Assembly: GCA_022844225.1 (NCBI GenBank)
Contig: JALHMC010000004.1
Location: 96,804-160,803 of the forward strand
DNA from: Hyphomicrobiaceae bacterium
GTDB lineage: Bacteria > Pseudomonadota > Alphaproteobacteria > Rhizobiales > Hyphomicrobiaceae
DNA length: 64,000 nt
Reading direction: 5' to 3'
The notes under the pieces are model-generated. The model worked only from the letters and a program-made list of their open reading frames with translations. It did not search any database and was not told where the DNA came from. This document shows, piece after piece, positions 43,651-51,613 of the stretch (positions are counted from its first letter, which is position 1; each line of letters starts with the position of its first letter). The position numbers were made by a program, and so were the translations under genes.

Positions 43651-45083
43651 TCTGGCGCGCGCTTGTAAATGTCGTCGGTGCGAACGATGTCGTCTTCTCC
43701 CAGATAGGTGCCGATTTGCACCTCGATCAGCTCGAGGGGAACCTTGCCGGGGTTCTCGAGACGGTGCCACTGAGTGGCGAAGATGTAGACACTCTCGTTC
43801 TCGCGGACCAGCTTTTCGATATCACCGATGACAACGTTGGCGGTGCCCTGAACGACGATCCAGTGCTCCGAGCGGTGATGGTGCATCTGCATGGACAGCT
43901 TGGCGCCGGGCTTCACGTGCAGCAGCTTGACCTGGAAGCGCGAGCCAAGGCTCAAGGTTTCGAAGTAGCCCCACGGGCGGTAGTTCCGGAGATGCTGCTC
44001 CTGCTCCTTGCGATTGGAAGCCTTCAACCGCTTGACGATGGTCGAGACGTCCTGTGAGCGCGACTTGTCTGCCACGAGAAGCGCGTCAGGAGTGTCGACG
44101 ATGACGAGGTCCTTGACGCCGATGGTGGCGACGAGGGATCGCTCGGAGTGGATGTAGAGGTTGGTGCTGTCCTCGATAATGGCGTCGCCCTTGATGGAAT
44201 TGCCGTTCTTGTCGCGCGGCGCCACTTCCCACAAAGAACTCCAGGAGCCGACGTCGTTCCAGCCAACATCGAGCGGCAGCATGGCGGCAAGGCTGGTCTT
44301 CTCCATCACGGCATAGTCGACGGAGATGTTGGGCGAGGCCTCGAACGCATTGCGGTCCAGACGCAAGCAACCGAGGTCGGACGTAGCGCCGGCAAGCGCA
44401 CCGCGTGCGGCATCTAGGATGTGCGGCTGCAGGCGGGCCAGTTCCTCGATGAAGGTGCGGGCGTGCAGAACGAAGATGCCGCTATTCCAATAATAGCTGC
44501 CGGCAGCAACGTATTCCGCCGCGGTGCCCGCGTCCGGCTTCTCGAAAAAGGCGTCGACGGCGAATGCCTCGCCGTCATGGCCGGCGATAGCCGAGCCTCG
44601 GCGGATATAGCCGTAACCGGTGTGAGCCTCCGATGGCTTGATGCCGAACAGCACAAGGCGTCCCGTCTCGGCTACGCGCGCGGCCCTGCGCACCGCGTCG
44701 GCGAAGGCGGCCTCATCGACGATGACGTGGTCGGAGGGCATTACGGCGAGGATGCCTTCGGGATCCTTGTCAAGAACGGCGAGAGCGCCAACGGCAATGG
44801 CGGCTGCAGTGTTGCGGGCGACCGGCTCGAGATAGATCGCGCCGGCTTCGAGCTCTGCTCGTTCGAGTTCGTCTTTGACTAGAAAGCGGTGATCGTTGTT
44901 GCACAGCAGCATCGGAGCGGCGAAGCCGCCGTCGGGTGCGAGGCGGCGAAGGGTAGCGCCGAGGAAGCTCGGCTCGGCGCTGTTGAAGAAGCGGATGAAC
45001 TGCTTGGGGTACATCGCGCGCGAGAGTGGCCAGAGCCGCGTGCCTGAGCCGCCCGAGAGAATGACGGGGTGGATGGTAGTCAT
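43638..45083 (-). CDS. manC: Bifunctional mannose-1-phosphate guanylyltransferase/mannose-6-phosphate isomerase
   Basis: A 481-residue enzyme that makes GDP-mannose for surface polysaccharides. The N-terminal pyrophosphorylase starts ILSGGSGTRLWPLSR and has MPSDHVI, FFEKPD and DVGWNDVGSW. The C-terminal cupin (about residues 365-470) carries the isomerase metal motif MQMHHHRSEHWIVVQG and FETLSLGSRFQVK. ATG 45083 is chosen because ILSGG follows at the normal distance. No other polysaccharide gene is near, so it may stand alone. Confidence 0.95.
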   Translation of the reverse strand: MTTIHPVILSGGSGTRLWPLSRAMYPKQFIRFFNSAEPSFLGATLRRLAPDGGFAAPMLLCNNDHRFLVKDELERAELEAGAIYLEPVARNTAAAIAVGALAVLDKDPEGILAVMPSDHVIVDEAAFADAVRRAARVAETGRLVLFGIKPSEAHTGYGYIRRGSAIAGHDGEAFAVDAFFEKPDAGTAAEYVAAGSYYWNSGIFVLHARTFIEELARLQPHILDAARGALAGATSDLGCLRLDRNAFEASPNISVDYAVMEKTSLAAMLPLDVGWNDVGSWSSLWEVAPRDKNGNSIKGDAIIEDSTNLYIHSERSLVATIGVKDLVIVDTPDALLVADKSRSQDVSTIVKRLKASNRKEQEQHLRNYRPWGYFETLSLGSRFQVKLLHVKPGAKLSMQMHHHRSEHWIVVQGTANVVIGDIEKLVRENESVYIFATQWHRLENPGKVPLELIEVQIGTYLGEDDIVRTDDIYKRAPEETR

Positions 45084-45209
45084 GGACGCATTCCTACAGA
45101 CTGGGTCGGCAGGGCACACTGCTTGGATGGGCCCGGAGTCTAACATATTGCGGACTGCTTTGGCGCGAGTGCGGCCCCATTCGACGTAATGCCGGCTGGG
45201 TCCGCCGGT

Positions 45210-47192
45210 CTACCGCCGCGGGGTCAGGCGATCCCGGAGGGTGCGGAACGAACTCTGGCCCGATTGCGACTGGGCGGCCTGAGGAGGCGTCGCAGCTGCC
45301 TGGACTGGTTGCCGCAGTTCTCGATGTTCGCGCTGATCGCGACGTGGGACCTGGCTCTCGCGTCGTTGCGGCGGGGGAGCCGCCCCACGCGGGTCCTGGA
45401 CGCCGCGGTAGGTGGAGTCCGATTGCGCCGAACGAGGGGTGGAGACCGGGGCATCCTCGCCGTTATGATGAGGCTGAATGCCCATGGCTTCGGCAAACAT
45501 GGCCGTGTTCTGGCTTTGGTCGGCAGATACACCGGAAGAAGAGTGACGCCAACGCTCGACGATCTGATCGAGGAAGCCGTCGTCCCCGATGGACTGTTGC
45601 CAGGCGGTGGAGAACTTGGCAGTCGAGCTTCGCGGGAGAGCACTCTTCGGGAGTTCGTCGAATCGGATGCGGACAGGCAGGGTGACGCCCTCGCCGAAGG
45701 CGATGGCCTCACGCTGACCGAGCGCGGGCAAGAATTCCATCAGGCCGGAGCCGGTATCCGAGATCGAGGATTGCACGATCGCCTGGTCGCGATCGTTGCT
45801 CATGCGCAGTGCGAACACCGTGTTGCACTGAGAGAGGATGGTGGGGTCGATCTCCGCTGGCCGCTGAGTGACGATGCACAGCGAAGCGCCGTATTTCCGA
45901 CCTTCCTTGGCGATCTTGGCAATGGCTCGCTTGCACGGTTCGAACCCGAGCGACGGGTTGGCAGGAACGTAGCGATGCGCCTCTTCGCAAACCAGCGTGA
46001 CGGGTACCTTGCCTTCGCTCCACAAGGCGAAGTCGAACGTCATCCGGCAGAGCACCGATACGACGACGTTGATGATTTCCGTGGGCAGGCCGGTCAGTTC
46101 GAGGATCGTGATCGGCTTGTTATTGACCGGCACGCGGAATATGCGACCGAGAATCTGCGCCATGCCGTCATAGACGGTCAGGGAGCCGAACATGAAGGCA
46201 TAACGTGGATCGAGAGAGAGGATCTCGAACCGCGTCTTCAGGTTGCGGTAGGGACCGATATCCCGCTTGTTCTCGAGCTTGCCCATGCGCTCGTCGATGA
46301 GCGAGGTAAGATCGGAGATGCGATATGGAACCGGCGTGTCGACGGTGAACTTGCCGGCATCGAGCATTCGCGGACGCGAAGTCTGACCTTCCTTCGCGCG
46401 GCCCGTCGAGTAGCGCGCCTTTGCGATCGGGATCAGCTCCTGGAGCATCTCGATCTCTTGCTTTCGGTCCGCCGTATCGCCGATGACGACTTCGACGAGT
46501 TCCTCGAACGTGAGCAGCCAGAATGGCAGCTGCATGTTGCGCGGCGAGACGACCTCGCCCCACTCCGTGAAGGCTGTTGCGTACTCGTTGTGCGGGTCGA
46601 GCAAGACGATATGGGCCGCTGGGTTTTTCTCGAGGATCGAACGCAGGATCAGCGCCGTGGTGCACGATTTGCCCGTGCCCGTCGTTCCGAGGATCGCGAA
46701 GTGCTTGCCGAGCAGATCGTCGACCCGGATCATCGCGGGAATCGAGTTGTCCTGTCGGATGCAGCCAACGCGGACGGAGCTCGTCGTGTCGCCGCAGAAG
46801 GCAATCTGCAGCTCGGATTTGGAAGCCACGCGGGTACGGTCGCCGAGCGAAGGATAGACGGTGACGCCTCGATTGAACGATTCCGCCCGTCCGTCCTTAG
46901 CCTTTTTAAGCTCGCCCACGAGGCCGAGTTCGGCGATCCAGATCTCGGCTTCGCCTTCCCGCTGGGCTGGAACGGGTACGTTCAGCGCCGAGACGATGGC
47001 CAGCACGATGGTATTGGCGGTGTCGATCGCAAGCAGCGTGCCCATCTCAGGGCGGTTGTCCGCCGACATGACCGCCTCCAAGCTCGAGTCCAAGAGGACA
47101 ATGGCTTTCGAACCGGTCACGGAAACGATGCGTCCGATCGATTGATCAGCGAGCGACGAGGACTTGCTGGTTCCGTTAGCGATGAGCTGCAT
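45210..47192 (-). CDS. HerA-like DNA-translocase ATPase (HAS-barrel plus DUF87)
   Basis: A 660-residue protein. The N-terminal HAS-barrel (GRIVSVTGSKAIVLLD) is followed by the HerA/FtsK-type ATPase: Walker A ILGTTGTGKSCTT (Gly169-Ser176), Walker B VTLVCEEAHRY, then KYGASLCIVTQRPAEIDPTI and SQCNTVFALRMSNDRDQ, the conserved C-terminal strands. The last 90 residues are Pro/Gln/Arg-rich and disordered. HerA works as a hexameric DNA motor, usually with the NurA nuclease or a defence nuclease, but no partner nuclease gene is nearby. ATG 47192 is chosen as the conserved start. It ends 26 bases from the kinase gene upstream and may share its transcript. Confidence 0.88.
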   Translation of the reverse strand: MQLIANGTSKSSSLADQSIGRIVSVTGSKAIVLLDSSLEAVMSADNRPEMGTLLAIDTANTIVLAIVSALNVPVPAQREGEAEIWIAELGLVGELKKAKDGRAESFNRGVTVYPSLGDRTRVASKSELQIAFCGDTTSSVRVGCIRQDNSIPAMIRVDDLLGKHFAILGTTGTGKSCTTALILRSILEKNPAAHIVLLDPHNEYATAFTEWGEVVSPRNMQLPFWLLTFEELVEVVIGDTADRKQEIEMLQELIPIAKARYSTGRAKEGQTSRPRMLDAGKFTVDTPVPYRISDLTSLIDERMGKLENKRDIGPYRNLKTRFEILSLDPRYAFMFGSLTVYDGMAQILGRIFRVPVNNKPITILELTGLPTEIINVVVSVLCRMTFDFALWSEGKVPVTLVCEEAHRYVPANPSLGFEPCKRAIAKIAKEGRKYGASLCIVTQRPAEIDPTILSQCNTVFALRMSNDRDQAIVQSSISDTGSGLMEFLPALGQREAIAFGEGVTLPVRIRFDELPKSALPRSSTAKFSTAWQQSIGDDGFLDQIVERWRHSSSGVSADQSQNTAMFAEAMGIQPHHNGEDAPVSTPRSAQSDSTYRGVQDPRGAAPPPQRRESQVPRRDQREHRELRQPVQAAATPPQAAQSQSGQSSFRTLRDRLTPRR

Positions 47193-47218
47193 GTGCGTCT
47201 TCCTCTTCACCGCTCTGG

Positions 47219-48097
47219 TCAGCTGCGACCAATCTGGAAACCCAGTTCCTGCTGCATTAAAGCTACGAAATCAGGAGATGGGAGCTTTGCGACAACTTGT
47301 GTGCCAACGAGTTTCTCGCTGCTGAGCGTGAGTGTCCCGCCATGCAGTTCGATGAGTGCCTTGGCAATCGGCAATCCTAGACCGGTACCTTCGCGTGTCC
47401 GGGTTCGCGTGCCATCGACTTGACCGAATGGAGCCAGGGCAACCTCCAGCTCGTCGCAGTCCATCCCGACACCGGTATCGCTGATTCGTATGTAGACCGC
47501 GCCGTCGCTCTCAAGGTCGCACTCGACGTGGACTTTTCCGCCTGGGCTCGTGAACTTGATGGCGTTGCCGACAAGATTGGTGAACACCTGACGGAGCTTG
47601 GTCGCGTCGCCGCGAACAGTGACGGCGTGGGAGGTCATTTGGAGCGCCAAGGAGACTTCGGCGCTTGCGGCCATGGGCTTCAGTGCGGCAATGACGCCTT
47701 CGAGAACCTCGTCGAGGCTGACCTCTTGAGTGTCGAGCCGATAGTGGCCGCTCCGGATCTTAGAGATGTCGAGAATGTCATTGATGATCAACAGCAGATT
47801 GCAGGATGCGTCGTTGATCAAACGGGCATACTCGACCACCTCGTGATCATCGAGCCGGCGTCGGTCGTGCTCGGCGAGTAACTTGGAAAATCCGATTACG
47901 GTATTGAGAGGGGTGCGGAGTTCGTGGCTCATGTTCGAGATGAACTCGGATTTCACCCTGTTGGCGACCTCAGCTTCGATCCGTGCTGTTTTCTCTGCTT
48001 GGCGGGTACGGCTTCTGAGCACGGCCTCGCCCAATTTGAGCGAGTACTCGCTCATCAGCGAATTGCCTCTACCGGTGCCGATTGGTCCGCCCAACAT
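47219..48097 (-). CDS. Soluble sensor histidine kinase (PdhS/PleC/DivJ-like core)
   Basis: A 292-residue kinase with no transmembrane helix and no recognisable sensory domain. The H-box is [23 protein letters not shown], the dimerisation part continues [16 protein letters not shown], the N-box is [13 protein letters not shown], and the G boxes are ISDTGVGM and [14 protein letters not shown]. The H-box region has the style of the CckA/PleC/DivJ/PdhS kinases of the CtrA network, which phosphorylate DivK. The start may be 48097 or ATG 48055 ([12 protein letters not shown]). No response regulator lies beside it, so it is an orphan kinase. Confidence 0.85.
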   Translation of the reverse strand: MLGGPIGTGRGNSLMSEYSLKLGEAVLRSRTRQAEKTARIEAEVANRVKSEFISNMSHELRTPLNTVIGFSKLLAEHDRRRLDDHEVVEYARLINDASCNLLLIINDILDISKIRSGHYRLDTQEVSLDEVLEGVIAALKPMAASAEVSLALQMTSHAVTVRGDATKLRQVFTNLVGNAIKFTSPGGKVHVECDLESDGAVYIRISDTGVGMDCDELEVALAPFGQVDGTRTRTREGTGLGLPIAKALIELHGGTLTLSSEKLVGTQVVAKLPSPDFVALMQQELGFQIGRS

Positions 48098-48160
48098 TTC
48101 GATTTGTGCTTTGCCATCACAGAAAACCTACGTGACGGTAGCGCGCAGTCCTCAACTTGC

Positions 48161-48190
48161 AGTTAACGCACTACAGCTTAGCCGTTAACT
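48161..48190. promoter_or_regulatory. Inverted repeat with GTTAAC half-sites (CtrA-like)
   Basis: AGTTAACG (48161-48168) and CGTTAACT (48183-48190) form a perfect inverted repeat with a 14-base spacer, between the kinase and the amidohydrolase genes, which diverge. The TTAAC core matches a CtrA half-site, but the spacing is not the TTAA-N7-TTAA of a full box. The role is inferred. Confidence 0.4.
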
Positions 48191-48226
48191 TCCGGGCGGA
48201 TGCGTGCAGCAAGAAGCAGGATGGAC

Positions 48227-49465
48227 ATGGGCAGCAATCTATCAATCGACGCAGACCGGCTTTGGAACTCGATCATGGCATCGGCCGAGATTGGCAAAGG
48301 CAGCCGGGGCGGATTGTGCCGACTGGCCCTCGGGGATGCCGACAAGGAGATGCGTGAATTGTTCGCACGCTGGGTGACGTCGAGCGGCTATTCGCTGCGG
48401 ATCGACCGGTTGGGCTCGATGTTCGCGCGCAGGGAAGGTCGGGAGCCAGGCTTGGCCCCCATACTGATCGGAAGCCATTTGGACACGCAGGCTGCCGGCG
48501 GTCGGTTCGATGGCATTCTGGGCGTTCTGGCGGGGCTCGAGGTGCTGCGCACTCTCGACGCGACAGGGATCTCGACGCGGCGCCCGATCGAGGTGGTAAA
48601 TTGGACCAACGAGGAGGGGGCCCGCTTCGTGCCTCCGATGGTCGCCTCGTTGGCATTTGCCGGGAAGGAGACGGTCGAGTGGGCACTTGCGAGGCCGGAC
48701 AAGGACGGTGCAACGCTCGGGAGCGAGCTCGAGCGAATCGGCTTTGCAGGTCCAGATACCGTCGGTCAGCGCGAGATTGACGCTTACTTCGAGCTGCACA
48801 TCGAGCAAGGCCCAAAGCTCGATGCTGCTGGCTTGCCGGTCGGGATCGTGACAGGGGGCTTCCCGACGCGGGGAATGCGCATCGAGGTCAAGGGCGAGAC
48901 AGCTCACGTTGGTCCGACGCCGATGGAACGACGCCGCAACGCTCTGGTTGGCGCGGCCCACGTGGCGGTCGCTATCGACGAGATCGGGTGGCACCATGCG
49001 CCGAGCGAGGGCAAGACGACGGCTGCGCGCCTCGACCTGTCACCCAACCTTCCGGGCATCATATCGGAGCGGGCGACGCTCTACTGCGATATGCGCCATC
49101 CTGACGCGGACGTTCTGGCTGCGATGGAGGCTGAAGTCGATGTTGCGCTGGCCGACTGCTCGCGCCGCAGCCGTTGTGAGATCGAGGTGGCGGAGAAGTG
49201 GGGGTTCGGCGGCTTCTCTTTCGATGCAGGACTTATTGGGCTTATTCGGACCGCTGCGACGAACCTTGGCCACGCGACGATGGATCTCAAATCAGAGGCC
49301 GGCCACGACGCCTACCACATGGCTACCGTATGCCCATCTGCCATGATCTTTGCGCCGTGTCGGGGCGGCATCACCCACAATGAGGCCGAGGACATGTCGA
49401 AGGCCGATATGGTGCCTGGGGCGAACGTGCTTCTGCATGCCGTACTGGCGAGGGCGGATCGGTAG
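48227..49465 (+). CDS. M20-type amidohydrolase (hydantoinase/carbamoylase or allantoate amidohydrolase)
   Basis: A 412-residue zinc enzyme. Metal ligands are visible in LIGSHLDTQ, VVNWTNEEGARF and FELHIEQGPKLDAAG, with the dimerisation/lid domain GGFPTRGMRIEVKGETAHVGPTPME (in part: KGETAHVGPTPME) and the final EAGHDAYHM and RGGITHNEAED. This is the N-carbamoyl-L-amino-acid hydrolase/allantoate deiminase subgroup. ATG 48227 is placed 6 bases after AGG; ATG 48221 is also possible. It is divergent from the kinase gene. The substrate is not determined. Confidence 0.88.
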   Translation: MGSNLSIDADRLWNSIMASAEIGKGSRGGLCRLALGDADKEMRELFARWVTSSGYSLRIDRLGSMFARREGREPGLAPILIGSHLDTQAAGGRFDGILGVLAGLEVLRTLDATGISTRRPIEVVNWTNEEGARFVPPMVASLAFAGKETVEWALARPDKDGATLGSELERIGFAGPDTVGQREIDAYFELHIEQGPKLDAAGLPVGIVTGGFPTRGMRIEVKGETAHVGPTPMERRRNALVGAAHVAVAIDEIGWHHAPSEGKTTAARLDLSPNLPGIISERATLYCDMRHPDADVLAAMEAEVDVALADCSRRSRCEIEVAEKWGFGGFSFDAGLIGLIRTAATNLGHATMDLKSEAGHDAYHMATVCPSAMIFAPCRGGITHNEAEDMSKADMVPGANVLLHAVLARADR

Positions 49466-49545
49466 CATAGGGCATCGCCGCGGCTGCTTTTTCGATCAGC
49501 GGATGGCGTGTGGACGCGCCGTTTGCGGATCGCCCGACAGTGCAG

Positions 49546-50163
49546 TCAGGAGGCAGACTTTATGAGCGCCATGAATACTTCAATTCGATCCTGCAAGGGC
49601 TGCGCGAGGTCGGGGTCGGCGTTGGCCACAGCTTGGTCGGAGAGCAGGTCGGTAATGGTCTCGAAAGGCTGCTCCATCAACGCTTTGTAGAGCCTGCCGG
49701 TTTCTGCCATGATCGCCAGGGCGGATGGACGGGGAGCGCCCGCTCCACCCTTGGTCTGCAGATTGTCTTTGAGTTGCGTAGCGACTTCGGCCACGAGCCA
49801 AGCCGCTGTCGTGATCGGATCATTAAGATGTCGAACTGGCCTCGGCTCAGCAATTGCGCCTAGGCGATCCGGCGAGCGGGTGGCTGGTGATGCCAACGAT
49901 TGAGTCTCTGCGCTGACGCCGACGTAGCTGAGAAGGTCATTCGGGGTAACGTTCAACGTCTTGCAAATGCGGCGGATCATCGTCAAGTCAGGCTCGACCT
50001 CAGCGCGCTCGTAACGAGTGTATCGGTTCTCGTCGATATCCAGACTGCGGGCCAAGCTCCGCGCCGTGCGGAAGCCCCGGGGAATCCGCAATTCGCGCAA
50101 GCGACGTGCGAACTCGAGGCGAGCGGCAGGGACGCCGTCGTCAGGTGTATCCTGTGAATTCAT
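49546..50163 (-). CDS. XRE-type helix-turn-helix regulator with C-terminal domain
   Basis: A 205-residue protein. The N-terminal HTH (about residues 15-70) is FARRLRELRIPRGFRTARSLARSLDIDENRYTRYERAEVEPD (in part: RYTRYERAEVEPD), of the XRE type, with RICKTLNVTPNDLL closing the domain. The C-terminal 120 residues are helical and of unknown function (SALAIMAETGRLYKALMEQPFETIT). ATG 50163 has AAGGG about five bases upstream and is preferred to 50181. Its target and signal are unknown. Confidence 0.82.
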   Translation of the reverse strand: MNSQDTPDDGVPAARLEFARRLRELRIPRGFRTARSLARSLDIDENRYTRYERAEVEPDLTMIRRICKTLNVTPNDLLSYVGVSAETQSLASPATRSPDRLGAIAEPRPVRHLNDPITTAAWLVAEVATQLKDNLQTKGGAGAPRPSALAIMAETGRLYKALMEQPFETITDLLSDQAVANADPDLAQPLQDRIEVFMALIKSAS

Positions 50164-50428
50164 AGAACCCTTATCGCGCATTCATCGGTCCACTGTAAAT
50201 CCCTGCCGGGAGTGCTGTGCAGGTCTTGTGGTAATGAATGACCGCACCTCCTCCAGAAGCACATGCCCGCGCTATCCAAGAGACTTTGGACCGCCGAGAT
50301 GAGTCCGGCTATGCGTTGTCAGACAGAATGATTTGTGCCGAGAGACAAGGGATTGGCCTTGCAAGGGATGATTTTATTCGCGTAGGCGGACTAAACGATA
50401 CGTGTCCGACCGCTGCCCGCCACGTTGC

Positions 50429-51385
50429 TCATGCGCTGCCGATCAAGATACCGGCTGCGAAAACGATCAGTCCACCGACGACAACCTCGAATGCGGCTTG
50501 CAGAAAACGTGTGTCCATGTACGTGGCGCGGATCCATGCGATGGCCCACAATTCAATGATGACCACGACGATGGCGAGGATCGTCGCCGTCCAGAAGTCG
50601 GGGATCAGGTACGGGAGCGTGTGCCCCACACCGCCGAGTGTCGTCATCAGACCGGTGATCCAGCCCCGCAGCCAAGGATGCCCGCGTCCGGTCAACTCGC
50701 CGTCGTCCGACATGGCCTCGGCGAAGCCCATGGAGATGCCGGCGCCCACCGACGCCGCCATGCCGACCAGGAATGTCTGCCAAGTATCGTGCGTTGCGAA
50801 TGCCGCGGCAAAGAGCGGAGCAAGGGTCGAAACGGAGCCGTCCATCAGGCCGAGAAGGCCCGGCTGGACGATCTGGAGCACGAACATATTGCGTCGCGCC
50901 TCGTCCTCCTCCGAGCGGGCGCCGGTGGTCAAATGCTCCTGGCCGAGCTTCTTGGCGAGCGAAACATGTGCGCGCTCGGCCGCAGCAAGATCGCCAAGGA
51001 GCTTTCGTATGCCGGCGTCGGTCGAGCGCTCGGCCGCCCGCTCGTAGAACTGGCGCGTTTCGTACTCTATAGCCTCCGCCTGCTTGCGGACCCTGTCGAG
51101 GCCTAACGGGCGAATCATCCAAATCGGTTCGTGGCGCACGAAGCCTTTGACGTCCTGCCGTCGGATCAACGGAATGTGCTCGCCAAACTTCTGGCGGTAG
51201 AGATCGATCAGCCAGCGGCGATGTTCATTCTCCTCCTCGGCCATCTCGGTGAAGACCTTGGACGATGCAGGAAAGGTCTCCTTCAGGCCATCGGCGTAGT
51301 CCGCATAAATGCGACCATGCTCCTCCTCCAATGCGATGGCGAGGGCCAGGACCTCCTGCTGGCTGAGTTCCGAGAAGGTCCGCAT
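50429..51385 (-). CDS. mbfA: Membrane-bound ferritin MbfA (ferritin domain fused to VIT1-type transporter)
   Basis: A 318-residue fusion. The N-terminal ferritin-like di-iron domain carries [17 protein letters not shown] (ExxH), [16 protein letters not shown] (ExxH) and a second helix pair with [14 protein letters not shown] and [10 protein letters not shown]. The C-terminal part (from about residue 175) is a VIT1/CCC1-type membrane domain: [44 protein letters not shown], and closing helices. It exports iron or stores it at the membrane and protects against iron and peroxide stress. ATG 51385 has AGGAGA. The ICE-type box 40 bases upstream points to Irr control. Confidence 0.92.
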   Translation of the reverse strand: MRTFSELSQQEVLALAIALEEEHGRIYADYADGLKETFPASSKVFTEMAEEENEHRRWLIDLYRQKFGEHIPLIRRQDVKGFVRHEPIWMIRPLGLDRVRKQAEAIEYETRQFYERAAERSTDAGIRKLLGDLAAAERAHVSLAKKLGQEHLTTGARSEEDEARRNMFVLQIVQPGLLGLMDGSVSTLAPLFAAAFATHDTWQTFLVGMAASVGAGISMGFAEAMSDDGELTGRGHPWLRGWITGLMTTLGGVGHTLPYLIPDFWTATILAIVVVIIELWAIAWIRATYMDTRFLQAAFEVVVGGLIVFAAGILIGSA

Positions 51386-51424
51386 CGAGGTCTCCTGCAT
51401 GGACGCCGAGATGTCATCTAACGC

Positions 51425-51439
51425 TTAGAATGGTTCTAA
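51425..51439. promoter_or_regulatory. ICE-type (Irr) iron control box of mbfA
   Basis: TTAGAA-TGG-TTCTAA is a perfect inverted repeat with 3-base centre, matching the core of the iron control element (TTTAGAA-N3-TTCTAAA) bound by Irr in Hyphomicrobiales. It lies 40 bases before the mbfA start, where it would overlap the promoter. The known family behaviour is repression of mbfA by Irr under low iron. Confidence 0.85.
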
Positions 51440-51613
51440 TCAACACGAACAATCGCCGCTTGGGCTCGCTTCGCAGTCCGCGGCGTTACTCTGATCGTTG
51501 CGTAGCTCTCGCGCGTTGCGCGGTCGCTTGCGATCTGCGGTGGGCCATGGTCATTGTTGCGTCGGGAGCGAAGGCGATCCCGCTCGTGGATTGCGACGCG
51601 ATGGAGTCTCGAC

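Noticed and set aside
45210..47192. HerA-like ATPase as part of a defence island
   Set aside because: No Sir2, DUF4297, NurA or other nuclease gene within several kilobases; neighbours are metabolic or regulatory.
45189..47423. A 744-codon open frame antisense to the HerA-like and kinase genes
   Set aside because: It lies opposite two clear genes with Walker A/B and kinase motifs; its sequence is Arg/Asp-rich and lacks any domain pattern. It is a by-product of GC-rich codon use.
50238..50428. Possible small plus-strand gene starting MTAPPPEAHARA between the XRE gene and mbfA
   Set aside because: The frame reads on into the antisense of mbfA with no stop nearby and has no good ribosome binding site. 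Its first 60 codons look protein-like, so a truncated gene cannot be excluded.
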